DNA of 64,000 nt from Opacimonas viscosa (lineage in GTDB: Bacteria > Pseudomonadota > Gammaproteobacteria > Enterobacterales > Alteromonadaceae), in NCBI RefSeq assembly GCF_024199005.1, contig NZ_JANATA010000001.1:62001-126000 (forward strand), in the 5' to 3' direction. How positions within the stretch are numbered: position 1 is the first letter of the stretch; each line of letters opens with the position of its first letter. The position numbers were made by a program, and so were the translations under genes. The notes beneath the pieces were generated by a model. That model searched no databases and had not been told where the DNA came from. It was given only the letters and a program-made list of their open reading frames with translations. Below are positions 26,742 through 35,844 of the stretch, one piece after another.

Positions 26742-27497
26742 TTAAATAGATAAACCCTCTTTGACTTCACCAATGACGTCTCCTGAGGCTGAAAAAGTTT
26801 TTTCATGCCATAACACATTGTTGTCATTGTCTACGGTAACAATCGTAGATGAACGAGTGCCATAATCAGGACTTTTTATAAATATGGAAGAGAGAAGTTT
26901 TTCCCATGGTTGGGCAATACCGGTTTCTGGTAGTAGATGGTCAGGTGCTTTTTCTGCATTCTTCAAAATACTAAAAAGCGTTTCTGTGGAAAGCCCAAAA
27001 GGGTTTTGACAGGCTAGATTCAAGGCTGATACACCCAGTTGGGTCTTTGGCCAGGGGGTATTTAATTTCGCATTAGATAAACCATAAACGCCTGGTTTTA
27101 GCTCATTGTGTTCCAAACTATGGCTGTTAAATACATGGAGTTTATCCAATGTGCCATAGACCAAATTATAACCATTGTATTGTGTTGCATGTGTTTTTAA
27201 TTGCTCTGTGAAAGCCACATCATTGTCAGCAGCTAATGCTTGTACGACAAGCTCTCCTCGGGTTTTGGCATCAAAGCGATCGGTACTCGGAGCACGGATA
27301 TTAGTTAACGCACTAAACCTGCCATTTGGGCTTAATCCCATCCAAGTACCCCCCGCTTGTTCATCTTTACCTGCTAAAAAACCTTCAGGCCAAAAATGTG
27401 AAGGGGAGGTCAGGCGAGCATGAAATTCATCACGATTTGCGGCGATGATAAGGGGATAATGAGGATGTTGCTTAACCGCGATAAAAAGAATGCACAT
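26742..27497 (-). CDS. NRDE/TANGO2 family protein
   Basis: Protein of 251 residues with the N-terminal MCILF start and the defining NRDE motif at residues 21-24. SPSHFWPEGFLAGKDEQAGGTWMG follows (29-52) and SNAKLNTPWPK lies near 140. Animal TANGO2 is linked to Golgi organisation and heme or lipid handling; the bacterial role is not settled. The Cys2 just after the initiator could become N-terminal, as in Ntn-type hydrolases, but this is only a structural suggestion. It is divergent from the PLP enzyme at 27657. Confidence 0.85.
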   Translation of the reverse strand: MCILFIAVKQHPHYPLIIAANRDEFHARLTSPSHFWPEGFLAGKDEQAGGTWMGLSPNGRFSALTNIRAPSTDRFDAKTRGELVVQALAADNDVAFTEQLKTHATQYNGYNLVYGTLDKLHVFNSHSLEHNELKPGVYGLSNAKLNTPWPKTQLGVSALNLACQNPFGLSTETLFSILKNAEKAPDHLLPETGIAQPWEKLLSSIFIKSPDYGTRSSTIVTVDNDNNVLWHEKTFSASGDVIGEVKEGLSI

Positions 27498-27656
27498 GTT
27501 TTTTGCCTGAAGTTAATGAGCCAGTATTATATGCTAGTAATATAAGATGTTGCAAAACAGACTATAGTGTCAAAAAATATCAGTTCGATATATGATATGA
27601 TCAAATAAGAAACGTTTTGTCTGCAACAGCTGTGCCTCATTAATAAGAGAATCTCC

Positions 27657-28898
27657 GTGAAAAAGTATCATCCCCATACAGAATCAGTTCATGCTGATAA
27701 AAATTATAATGATTATCCAGATGGCTCGGTCCACAGTCCTGTGTGCGCTTCCGTGTTATTTGAGTTTAAAGATGCCCAAGGCATTGTTGATGCGTTTCAA
27801 GGTAAAAAAGTCGCACACGTATACGGTCGCTCCTCGAGTAGTACAACGACTGCGTTACAAAATGTGTTGACTCAGCAACACGAAGCATTGGGCTCAGTGA
27901 CCTTTGCTACGGGTATGGCTGCGATTAGTAGCTTCATGTTTGCCATGCTAAAGCAGGGTGACCACATTATTGTTAGCCAATATTTATTTGGCAATACGCG
28001 AAGCTTTTTTCATCAGCTAGCACAGTTTGGTATCAGCGTTTCGTTTGTTGATATTACTGATATCAAAGCAGTGAGTGAACAGGTTAGGGAACAAACTCGT
28101 GTTATTTTTGCGGAAGGTCTGGCGAATCCACTGACGCAAATCCCAGATTTAAATGCCCTTGGTACGTTAGCAAAAAAACATCATATTATTTCGATGCTTG
28201 ATACCACCATGACACCGCCTACCATGTTCAAAGCGCAGGATTTTCCTGTCGATATTGTGGTCACTTCTTTGACCAAGTATATTGCAGGTCAAGGGCAAGC
28301 ACTCGGTGGTGCAATTATCGATATGGGTCGTTTTGATTGGACGCAGTATCCACATATAGATCCGCTTTATCAAGTAGCTGATACTGCGCAATGGGGCTTA
28401 GTCCAATTACGTAAAAAAGGACTTAGAGACATAGGGGCTACCCTCAGCCCAGAAGCAGCTTCGGCCATTTTACTCGGGCAAGAAACATTGGGCTTACGTT
28501 GGCAAAAAATTCAAGATAATGCAGCACAGATTGCAGCTTATTTAAATGAGCATCCGGCAGTGGAAACGGTATTCCATCCTAGTTTAGAGCAGCATGAACA
28601 GCACCACTTAGCCCTAGAACAATTTAGTACGTTTGGTGGAATACTCAGTTTTACTCTCAAAGGAGATAAAGATCCCGTCGCTTTTATTAATCATCTAGAT
28701 TTAATTATTTGTGCAACACATTTGGGAGACACACGAACACTGGCTTTACCCGTTACTCAAACAATATTCTTTGAATTTTCTGAAGCCGAAAAAACAGCTA
28801 TGGGTGTGAGTGAAAGTTTGGTTCGTTTATCCGTGGGAATTGAAGATAGTCATGATTTACTGGCTGACTTAGCGCATGGCTTGTCACTAAGTATGTAA
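27657..28898 (+). CDS. Cys/Met metabolism PLP-dependent enzyme (cystathionine gamma-synthase family)
   Basis: Fold-type I PLP enzyme, 413 residues. It has VYGRSSSSTT (55-64, phosphate contacts from the neighbouring subunit), TFATGMAAIS (82-91), and the PLP lysine Lys207 in VTSLTKYIAGQGQALGG. The C-terminal domain ends RLSVGIEDSHDLLADL. The GQGQALGG stretch after the lysine differs from the usual GHSDVMGG, so it may not be MetB itself; O-acetylhomoserine sulfhydrylase and gamma-lyase activities are alternatives. The start is a GTG at 27657 with AAGAGAA upstream. It stands alone. Confidence 0.85.
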   Translation: MKKYHPHTESVHADKNYNDYPDGSVHSPVCASVLFEFKDAQGIVDAFQGKKVAHVYGRSSSSTTTALQNVLTQQHEALGSVTFATGMAAISSFMFAMLKQGDHIIVSQYLFGNTRSFFHQLAQFGISVSFVDITDIKAVSEQVREQTRVIFAEGLANPLTQIPDLNALGTLAKKHHIISMLDTTMTPPTMFKAQDFPVDIVVTSLTKYIAGQGQALGGAIIDMGRFDWTQYPHIDPLYQVADTAQWGLVQLRKKGLRDIGATLSPEAASAILLGQETLGLRWQKIQDNAAQIAAYLNEHPAVETVFHPSLEQHEQHHLALEQFSTFGGILSFTLKGDKDPVAFINHLDLIICATHLGDTRTLALPVTQTIFFEFSEAEKTAMGVSESLVRLSVGIEDSHDLLADLAHGLSLSM

Positions 28899-29159
28899 AG
28901 GCAAGGTAGAGTAAAAGTACAGCAAATAATGGCCTCCCAAACCCAGAACACCTAAATTAGAGCCAAAGATTTGTGTTTTCACAGAGTGATGTTTTCTTCG
29001 TGACTGTCATCTCGATATAAAAATTGCATTATTTTTTATTTAATGTGGAACTATTTCTTAAAGGTATTATCTATAACATACATGCAAAAAATGTGTCCCC
29101 AAAATACTTTATTTGTCATGTTTTGTTTATGTCTATGTTTATGTGTTTTCATGTGTAGA
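28899..29159. other. Gap without recognisable gene
   Basis: Together with the terminator after it, this makes a 337-base gap between convergent genes. I see no ORF with family resemblance; the sequence is AT-rich with short repeats of ATGT/TTTAT. Confidence 0.6.
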
Positions 29160-29195
29160 AAAGCCCGCTTCTTTAACTAAAGACGCGGGCTTTTT
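29160..29195 (-). terminator. Intrinsic terminator after the peroxidase gene
   Basis: AAGCCCGC and GCGGGCTT form the outer stem and CTTT/AAAG the inner one over AACT. It carries T-runs on both sides and lies 40 bases from the stop of the minus-strand gene, so that gene is its likely user; it can act both ways. Confidence 0.85.
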
Positions 29196-29235
29196 ATTGA
29201 CTGATTGTTACATTTTCCTTGCAGATATGTCGTGT

Positions 29236-29775
29236 TTATTTGATGGCTTTTTCAATGTCAGCAATCAGATCGGCATCATCTGGTTTGGTAAATGAACTGT
29301 ACGAATCGACTAAGTTACCTTTGCGATCCACTAAATATTTGTAGAAATTCCACTTTGGTGTTGTACCTGCTTTTTCTGCAAGGATGCGATATAAAGGATC
29401 TGCATCATCACCACGCACTGGAATGGTTTCAAACATTGGAAAGTTTACACCGTAGGTCAACTCACATACTTCTGCGGTTTTGCCTTCATCGTTATATTCC
29501 TGATTGAAATCACCAGAAGGAAAACCCAATACAACAAAGTTTTTATCTTTATAATCCGCATAAAGTTTTTCCAAGCCTTCAAACTGTGGGGTAAAGCCGC
29601 ATTTACTCGCTGTGTTAACGAATAAAATGGCTTTGTCTTTGTATTCACTACAAAAGTTAACGGTTTCTTGGGAGTTTAATTTACGTTTCATAAACTTCAG
29701 TACATCTGGGCAATCATTCGCCAATGTAGGGAAGCTGAAGCCAATGAGGCACAAGCCCGCGATTATTTTTTTCAT
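29236..29775 (-). CDS. Glutathione peroxidase-like protein, exported
   Basis: Thioredoxin-fold peroxidase, 179 residues, with a signal peptide (about 1-20, ending TLAN), so probably periplasmic. The peroxidatic site is NTASKCG with Cys59 in place of selenocysteine. WNFYKYLVDRKG supplies the conserved Trp and Asn. At the usual Gln of the tetrad (CNQF in classical forms) it reads SGDF, so Asp89 replaces Gln. This suggests a thioredoxin-dependent or otherwise altered peroxidase. The frame extends 11 codons upstream, but the ATG at 29775 has AAGGA and opens the signal peptide. Confidence 0.88.
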   Translation of the reverse strand: MKKIIAGLCLIGFSFPTLANDCPDVLKFMKRKLNSQETVNFCSEYKDKAILFVNTASKCGFTPQFEGLEKLYADYKDKNFVVLGFPSGDFNQEYNDEGKTAEVCELTYGVNFPMFETIPVRGDDADPLYRILAEKAGTTPKWNFYKYLVDRKGNLVDSYSSFTKPDDADLIADIEKAIK

Positions 29776-30014
29776 TTTATGGTCCTTATTACACTTATGT
29801 CTCGGCACTTAATTCATACAGTTAGGATGTTACAGTCATTGCTAAAATTGCACTACTACAAAAACTATGATGTGATTAAGCTTTTATGTACGTATGAATA
29901 GTAGCAAAATTTACATATTTTGGTACATCTGTTCGTCACCTATGATAGTCACCTCGTTTTATACGTGATTTTGTAAATGACGTTCATTTTCTAGGATAAG
30001 GAATAATAATTAAT

Positions 30015-32576
30015 ATGAAAGCCTCTCGTGTTTTACAAAAAACCTTACTCGTCTCATTGACCATTGTGTTAGTTGGTTGTGTGGCAACTGATACCTCTGT
30101 TTTAGCACCACAAAATATCAAAAAAACAGGCCCTGCAGTAGCTCCGGTCAGTGCACCAGCATCTTCTATGCACCTTACGACAACTCAAACTATGGATTTT
30201 ATCAAATCGTCTGATGATAAAATAATTACCACACCGAGCAACCCGATTACGCTCGAAAAAATTATGAGCCATCCGGATTGGTTAGGTAGACAGCCGGAGC
30301 AAGCAGGATGGGTAGTAGGACAAGACATAGTCCGCTTTGCCAGAAAGCGCGAGGGCAGTCCTGTGCGTGATTTTTTTACAATATCGCCTACTCAACCAAA
30401 AATTAATGGTGAACTGGCTTCGTTAGAACTGCAGCATGTACTGACATCAGCCGATATTTTTACCTCACCTGATCAGCAATTTTTAGCCTGGTTATATGAG
30501 GGGCAATTATTAGTGATGGAGCAAAGTACCCAAGTGGTGAAGCAAATCACCTTTGCTCATCAACGCACTAGTAATTTGAGGTTTTTAGCCAGTGGAGAAA
30601 TAAGCTATCAGGTAGAGAATGCAATTTATGCTACTGCACCAGATACGCTTGCTACTCGATTATTGTTCTCTTGGCAATTTGCTAAACCACCTGTTCCGGT
30701 AAAACCAGCGGCAGACTACATCGCCGCAGAGCAAATTAAGCTCATTCAATACATTGCCAATAAACGTCAAGACCGGGCCATTGTAGCCGAGAACAAACAA
30801 CAACTGATTGCGAAAAATGACTTTACATCCACTACAGCGTTTTATTTTGCTCCAGATGCCAGACTGGCAGCAATGAGTATTTCTCCTGACGGTAAATGGG
30901 CGATTGCAGCTACAACACCTAAAACACAGTGGCGTGATAAAACCGACATTATGCCTCATTACATCCAAGAAGATGGGCGCATTGCAAGTAAAGAGGTACG
31001 TCGTCGGGTGGCCGATGCCAAACCTAGAAATGATGATTTATTCCTACTGGATCTCACTAATCAAGTAAAACATCCACTTTCTTACTCGGTCTTACCTGGT
31101 TTTAATGATGATGTGCTGGCATCGGTAAAAGAAGAAAATGCTAAGCGTCGTGGGGAGACCTATACTGTTAATCGTCTACCACGTGATATAACCTTGTTTT
31201 CTAGCTGGTATTGGAATGAACCACCGATCTATTGGCATGATACTGCTGGTGAAGTAGGGATTATGCTTGAGGCATGGGATAATAAAGACCGATGGATTGT
31301 AACGGTGGATCTAGCCCAGAAAAAGCTAGTTCCACAACATCGTTTATCTGATCCCGCATGGATTAATTATGCATTTAATCGTTTTGGATGGTTACCCAAC
31401 AGTCCAGCTTTATATTATTTATCCGAAGAGACGGGGTATTCACATTTATATGTTAAACCAGTAAATAGTGAAGCCTATCCCTTAACCGAAGGTAAATATG
31501 AGGTTGACCAAATTGTAGTGAGTCCCGATGGTCAGCATATCTTTTATAAAGCCAACAAAAAACACCCTGGCATCTATGAAATTTATAAAGTATCAGTTGA
31601 TGGTCAAGAGCACTTAGCATTAACGGATTTGCATGGTATGACCGATTTTGTGTTAAGCCCAAGTGGTCAACATCTACTGTTAACTCACTCTACTATGACT
31701 CGACCGCCAGAATTGTTTTTGACTTCGTCTGCTCGTCTAGAAAAGCCCATTCAGTTGACTCAGACTGTTTCAGAAGAGTTTTTGGCTTTAAACTTTGCTG
31801 CACCGAGTATTGTTGAAATTCCTTCTAGTCATGTTGCTGAGCCTATTTATTCACGTCTATACATGAGTGCACAAGCACTAGAAGGTGAGCCAAAACCAGC
31901 AGTCATTTTTAATCATGGCGCAGGCTATTTACAAAATTCACACATGGGGTGGTCAGGTTATTTTCGTGAGTATATGTTCCATAACTACCTTGTTCAACAA
32001 GGTTATGTAGTGTTGGATATGGACTATCGAGCATCCAAAGGATATGGGCGTGATTGGCGTACTGCGATATATCGTCAAATGGGGACACCCGAAACCCAAG
32101 ACTTAGTCGATGGGGTCTCTTGGTTAACCCAGAACGCAAATGTTGCCGTTGACAAAGTCGGTACTTATGGCGGTTCCTATGGTGGCTTTATGACTTTTAT
32201 GGCGTTATTTACTGAGCCTGAATTGTTTCAAGCTGGCGCTGCTTTGCGACCTGTGTCTGATTGGGCACATTACAATACACCATATACATCGAATATTTTG
32301 AATACACCTGATGTTGATCCCATTGCTTATGAGCGTAGTTCACCCATTTATTTTGCTGAAGGTCTGCAAAAACCCTTGTTGATGAATGCGCCGATGGTAG
32401 ATGACAATGTGTTTTTTGTTGATGTGGTGCGCTTGGTACAACGCTTGATCGAGCTGGAAAAAGAAGATTTTGAAACCGCTATATATCCGGTAGAACCTCA
32501 TGGGTTTGTGCAACCTAGTTCTTGGTTAGACGAATATCGACGGATCTTTAAACTATTCGAAACACATGTAAAATAG
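30015..32576 (+). CDS. S9 prolyl oligopeptidase family lipoprotein
   Basis: Serine peptidase of the DPP-IV/acylaminoacyl-peptidase group, 853 residues. The N-terminus is a lipoprotein signal with LVGC (Cys22). Residues about 130-570 form the beta-propeller, with repeated SPDGK/SPDGQ-type blades. The C-terminal hydrolase domain has the nucleophile elbow GGSYGG (Ser721), Asp near 796 in VDDN, and His near 829 in EPHGF. It likely cleaves dipeptides from peptides in the periplasm. No GlyGly-CTERM tail is present, so it is not a substrate of the rhombosortase encoded next to it. Confidence 0.93.
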   Translation: MKASRVLQKTLLVSLTIVLVGCVATDTSVLAPQNIKKTGPAVAPVSAPASSMHLTTTQTMDFIKSSDDKIITTPSNPITLEKIMSHPDWLGRQPEQAGWVVGQDIVRFARKREGSPVRDFFTISPTQPKINGELASLELQHVLTSADIFTSPDQQFLAWLYEGQLLVMEQSTQVVKQITFAHQRTSNLRFLASGEISYQVENAIYATAPDTLATRLLFSWQFAKPPVPVKPAADYIAAEQIKLIQYIANKRQDRAIVAENKQQLIAKNDFTSTTAFYFAPDARLAAMSISPDGKWAIAATTPKTQWRDKTDIMPHYIQEDGRIASKEVRRRVADAKPRNDDLFLLDLTNQVKHPLSYSVLPGFNDDVLASVKEENAKRRGETYTVNRLPRDITLFSSWYWNEPPIYWHDTAGEVGIMLEAWDNKDRWIVTVDLAQKKLVPQHRLSDPAWINYAFNRFGWLPNSPALYYLSEETGYSHLYVKPVNSEAYPLTEGKYEVDQIVVSPDGQHIFYKANKKHPGIYEIYKVSVDGQEHLALTDLHGMTDFVLSPSGQHLLLTHSTMTRPPELFLTSSARLEKPIQLTQTVSEEFLALNFAAPSIVEIPSSHVAEPIYSRLYMSAQALEGEPKPAVIFNHGAGYLQNSHMGWSGYFREYMFHNYLVQQGYVVLDMDYRASKGYGRDWRTAIYRQMGTPETQDLVDGVSWLTQNANVAVDKVGTYGGSYGGFMTFMALFTEPELFQAGAALRPVSDWAHYNTPYTSNILNTPDVDPIAYERSSPIYFAEGLQKPLLMNAPMVDDNVFFVDVVRLVQRLIELEKEDFETAIYPVEPHGFVQPSSWLDEYRRIFKLFETHVK

Positions 32577-32594
32577 AAGTTATTATCGTAGGTG

Positions 32595-32620
32595 AGGAGG
32601 GGGTTGACCAACTCCTCCTT
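32595..32620 (+). terminator. Possible terminator after the S9 peptidase
   Basis: AGGAGGGGGTTG and CAACTCCTCCT form a stem with one bulged G and one G-T pair. The tail is TTGCTTTGCC, a weak T tract, 20 bases after the stop. Confidence 0.55.
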
Positions 32621-32649
32621 GCTTTGCCAAATGTTCTTTGTCAAATGTG

Positions 32650-33255
32650 TTATGTAGCTTTATTAGTTTTTGGCAAATGCTTGATACGTAAATACAACAT
32701 AGCAAAACCCAATCCGCTGACAGCACCTAAGACGTGCGCAGAATTTGCGACTTCTGCTTCTATCAAACGAGCAGTAGAACTATCATTAGTGATGTTTTCT
32801 AACAATAATTTCACACCCAGGCCAATTAATAACAACCATCCTCCGCTGCGTTTAGTGCGAATATCTAAACATGCTCCAAACACAAAAATACCATGTAGAT
32901 GTGCAGACAGGCCCATGTAGTAATCTGTGCTTGGGCTGAACCAATACAGGGAAGTACTTGTCGTGAACGCTAACCAAATAAGGATAACGAATATATTCCG
33001 CCAAGAGTAATATTCGCCATGTAATGCCCACAACAGAACAATACCACCCACATTCAATAATAAATGATATGTATTAGTATGGACTAATGAGTGGCTAAAA
33101 AAACGCCAATATTCGTATTCGGAAATGTTACTTCGAATATAAATGAGGCTTTGTAATTGGGGCTCACTCAAGCCAAATTGCACCAAGCAACACACTAAGG
33201 TGAGACCGAGTAGTGGTAACCAATGTTGAGATTGAATAGGTAAATTACTTAACAT
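32650..33255 (-). CDS. rrtA: Rhombosortase, GlyGly-CTERM processing protease
   Basis: Rhomboid-family intramembrane serine protease of about 201 residues with six predicted membrane helices. Members of this subfamily process proteins with a GlyGly-CTERM tail, many of them type II secretion substrates. The active site reads GLSAHLHG (Ser117) with the partner His174 in NSAHVLG; the early helix has the HSLVHTNTYHLLLN rhomboid signature. Start at ATG 33255, or at GTG 33264 three codons upstream; neither has a good ribosome site. No GlyGly-CTERM protein is encoded in this window. Confidence 0.85.
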   Translation of the reverse strand: MLSNLPIQSQHWLPLLGLTLVCCLVQFGLSEPQLQSLIYIRSNISEYEYWRFFSHSLVHTNTYHLLLNVGGIVLLWALHGEYYSWRNIFVILIWLAFTTSTSLYWFSPSTDYYMGLSAHLHGIFVFGACLDIRTKRSGGWLLLIGLGVKLLLENITNDSSTARLIEAEVANSAHVLGAVSGLGFAMLYLRIKHLPKTNKAT

Positions 33256-33345
33256 TTTTGTCACATTAAGATTGTAATATCTTATTTTAACAGTATATTT
33301 ACTTCTGTATTGATAATTTTTTTGAATGGTTGTTTTGGGTTAATT

Positions 33346-34116
33346 ATGTCAGATGTTGTTGTGTCACAGAACGAAAATGTACTTGTTTTAACGTTATCTC
33401 GGCCACATAAAAAAAACGCATTAACCCGTCAAATGTATCTGGAGTTAGCTAACGCAATTCACTACGCTGAACACGACCCACAAATTAAAGTCATTTTGAT
33501 TGAAGGCTGTGATGGATGTTTTACTGCGGGTAATGACATGCATGATTTTATTGCCGCTGTTGAAAAAGATGCTGAAGAGGTGCCGGAAACAGAACAATTC
33601 ATGCGAGCGCTCTTACAATGTAAGATCCCGGTAGTGGCCAAAGTAGAAGGTTTAGCAATCGGTATAGGAACGACTTTATTACTGCATTGTGATTTTGTCT
33701 ATGCTTCACCATCAGCCCGCTTTATGATGCCATTTATTAATTTGGGGCTAGTGCCTGAATATGCTGCCAGTTTCATCCTTCCAAAGTTAGTTGGGCATGT
33801 TAAGGCGGCAGAACTACTGATGCTTGGTGAGTCTTTTTCCGCTGAGGATGCTCAGCAAATGGGCTTGATAAATGCGGTTTTAGAGCCGAATGAACTCAAC
33901 AAAAAAATAGAGCAGGTGACACATAGTCTGACCAAAAAGCCAAGACAGGCATTATTACAAACAAAATCACTCTTAAAACATGATCAACAGCACGTCACAG
34001 AGCATATTTACAAAGAACTAGAGTATTTTGTTGCGGCGATGCGCAGTGAAGCCGCAACTGAGGCTTTTACGGCCTTTTTAGAGAAGCGCGCACCAGATGA
34101 GCAAAAATTTCAGTAA
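33346..34116 (+). CDS. Enoyl-CoA hydratase/isomerase family protein
   Basis: Crotonase-fold enzyme of 256 residues. The first oxyanion region is FTAGNDMHDF near 60-69 and the second VEGLAIGIGTTLLLHCDF near 100-117. The catalytic region is INLGLVPEYAAS near 130-141. This form lacks the second acidic residue pattern of classical hydratases, as in many Eci-like isomerases, so hydratase or delta3,delta2-isomerase are both possible. The ATG at 33346 follows TTGGGT; the frame opens 12 codons earlier without family similarity. Confidence 0.87.
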   Translation: MSDVVVSQNENVLVLTLSRPHKKNALTRQMYLELANAIHYAEHDPQIKVILIEGCDGCFTAGNDMHDFIAAVEKDAEEVPETEQFMRALLQCKIPVVAKVEGLAIGIGTTLLLHCDFVYASPSARFMMPFINLGLVPEYAASFILPKLVGHVKAAELLMLGESFSAEDAQQMGLINAVLEPNELNKKIEQVTHSLTKKPRQALLQTKSLLKHDQQHVTEHIYKELEYFVAAMRSEAATEAFTAFLEKRAPDEQKFQ

Positions 34117-34136
34117 ACCGCGCTGACATACCTTAT

Positions 34137-34562
34137 TTAAAAAGCTTGGTCAGTGATACGATGCACTTTCCAACCATCATTGTCACGGATTAACTCTATC
34201 CGCTTTATTTGTACCACCGTAGTAAAATCAAACTGGCCTTTGAGGAGTAAAACGACGCTCGCTTGCTTCGCGTACTGTTTTCTTCCTACTCTATTGTCGG
34301 GTTCAGCCTCAATCTTTACTGTGTCATAGAGCTGATTAAAAATACCTTTTTGCACGGAACGATTGGTATGAAAACGTTTGATATTTTTAGCTAATGTATC
34401 ACTACTCATTTTGAGAGCATTTTCTAAACTATCATCTTCGTAGATGGCTTGAGTAAATGCGACTGCAACATCCTCAGGAGAAGCACTGCTATCAACACCG
34501 ACTGAATCACTACAACCACTGAGTATGCTTAGTAACAAAAATAATAGTCCATATTTAATCAT
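34137..34562 (-). CDS. DUF4878-like lipoprotein
   Basis: A 141-residue protein with a lipoprotein signal ending LLSILSGC (Cys17). The mature part resembles the DUF4878/NTF2-like fold: SPEDVAVAFTQAIYEDD near 28-42 and a C-terminal beta stretch ending RDNDGWKVHRI. Such domains are found in small envelope proteins of unknown function. It follows cysK on the same strand, but a strong terminator lies between. Confidence 0.7.
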   Translation of the reverse strand: MIKYGLLFLLLSILSGCSDSVGVDSSASPEDVAVAFTQAIYEDDSLENALKMSSDTLAKNIKRFHTNRSVQKGIFNQLYDTVKIEAEPDNRVGRKQYAKQASVVLLLKGQFDFTTVVQIKRIELIRDNDGWKVHRITDQAF

Positions 34563-34573
34563 GTAATTTGCCT

Positions 34574-34600
34574 ATAAAAAAAGGAAGCCGTAGCTTCCTT
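34574..34600 (-). terminator. Strong intrinsic terminator after cysK
   Basis: AAGGAAGC and GCTTCCTT form a perfect 8-bp stem over CGTA. On the minus strand a run of seven T follows. It lies 20 bases after the cysK stop and 12 before the lipoprotein start. Confidence 0.88.
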
Positions 34601-34621
34601 CTTTATCGACAAATTTTAAAT

Positions 34622-35587
34622 TTACTGAACTTCTTCTAAATCTGAGAATTCGCCTGCAAACATTGGGCTTGATAAATAACGCTCTGTGCCCGATGCTAAG
34701 ATAACCACGACCACTTTATCTGCATTTTCTGGACGCTCAGCAAAACGTTTTGCCGCGACAACCGCTGCACCTGATGAAATACCTGCTAGGATACCTTCTT
34801 CCTTCATTAAGCGCTGAGCCATTTCCATACATTCTTCGTTGGTGACTTGCTCTACTTCATCAATTAAATCAAGATCTAGGTTACCAGGAATAAAGCCAGC
34901 ACCAATACCTTGAATTTTGTGTGGGCCAGGGGTCAGTTCTTCACCTGCTTTAGCTTGAGTGATAACTGGAGAATCAGTTGGCTCAACAGCGATAGATGTG
35001 ATGGCTTTGCCTTGAACTTCTTTGATATAACGAGTTACACCAGTGATCGTACCGCCAGTGCCAACACCAGCAACAAAAGCGTCGATTGTGCCATCAGTGT
35101 CTTCCCAAATTTCTGGGCCTGTTGTTTTAACATGGATCTCAGGGTTGGCTGGGTTATCGAATTGTTGAAGTAGAACAAAACGTTCAGGATCAGAAGCAAC
35201 AATTTCTTGTGCTTTAGCAACCGCACCTTTCATACCTTTTGGTGCTTCAGTCAATACTAAGTTAGCCCCTAACGCTTTTAATAGCTTGCGACGTTCTAAG
35301 CTCATAGAACTTGGCATAGTTAAAGTTAATTTATAACCCTTTGCTGCAGCAACGAATGCTAAAGCAATACCAGTGTTACCAGAAGTTGGCTCAACCAATT
35401 CTTTACCTTCTGTCAATACACCGCGCTTTTCAGCATCCCAAATCATGTTGGCCCCAATACGACATTTAACAGAGAAACTTGGGTTACGAGATTCAATCTT
35501 TGCGTAAACATTACCGCCTGTAACACGGTTTAATTTTACTAGTGGAGTTCTTCCAATCGCTAATGCATTATCGTCAAAAACGCGCAT
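34622..35587 (-). CDS. cysK: Cysteine synthase A (O-acetylserine sulfhydrylase)
   Basis: PLP enzyme that makes cysteine from O-acetylserine and sulfide, 321 residues. The PLP lysine is Lys41 in [15 protein letters not shown] (about 67-74) binds the substrate carboxylate and GTGGTITG near 176-183 the phosphate. The C-terminal part [13 protein letters not shown] and [12 protein letters not shown] is CysK-like. The ATG at 35587 has AAGGAT upstream; 11 further codons are open but unlikely. An 8-bp arm palindrome lies 45-64 bases upstream of the start. It ends at a strong terminator. Confidence 0.95.
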   Translation of the reverse strand: MRVFDDNALAIGRTPLVKLNRVTGGNVYAKIESRNPSFSVKCRIGANMIWDAEKRGVLTEGKELVEPTSGNTGIALAFVAAAKGYKLTLTMPSSMSLERRKLLKALGANLVLTEAPKGMKGAVAKAQEIVASDPERFVLLQQFDNPANPEIHVKTTGPEIWEDTDGTIDAFVAGVGTGGTITGVTRYIKEVQGKAITSIAVEPTDSPVITQAKAGEELTPGPHKIQGIGAGFIPGNLDLDLIDEVEQVTNEECMEMAQRLMKEEGILAGISSGAAVVAAKRFAERPENADKVVVVILASGTERYLSSPMFAGEFSDLEEVQ

Positions 35588-35631
35588 GTTGTTATCCTTT
35601 TTGGTATGTAAGGTAATCAAAAAATAAAAAA

Positions 35632-35651
35632 ATTATGTAAATATACATAAT
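35632..35651. promoter_or_regulatory. Palindrome in the cysK promoter region
   Basis: ATTATGTA and TACATAAT are perfect inverted 8-bp arms over AATA. It sits 45 bases upstream of the cysK start. It could be an operator for a sulfur regulator such as CysB, but CysB sites are loose, so this is only a candidate. Confidence 0.4.
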
Positions 35652-35844
35652 AGTTATACCTATATATTTAAATAGACTACTGTATTTTTGAAGTGATATT
35701 TTGATATAAGATAGTATGAATTGTTAGTTTGCTGTAAACAGCGTCCTCTTTGTGTTCTTTTACACGAGCGGGGGATATCTATATCTTTGATATTCTTTAG
35801 CGTAAAAGGCGCGGATATAACACCTTAATCATTATGAGACATCT

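Noticed and set aside
30015-32576. S9 peptidase lipoprotein as rhombosortase substrate
   Set aside because: Its C-terminus (FKLFETHVK) has no GG motif, membrane helix or basic tail, and it has a lipobox instead.
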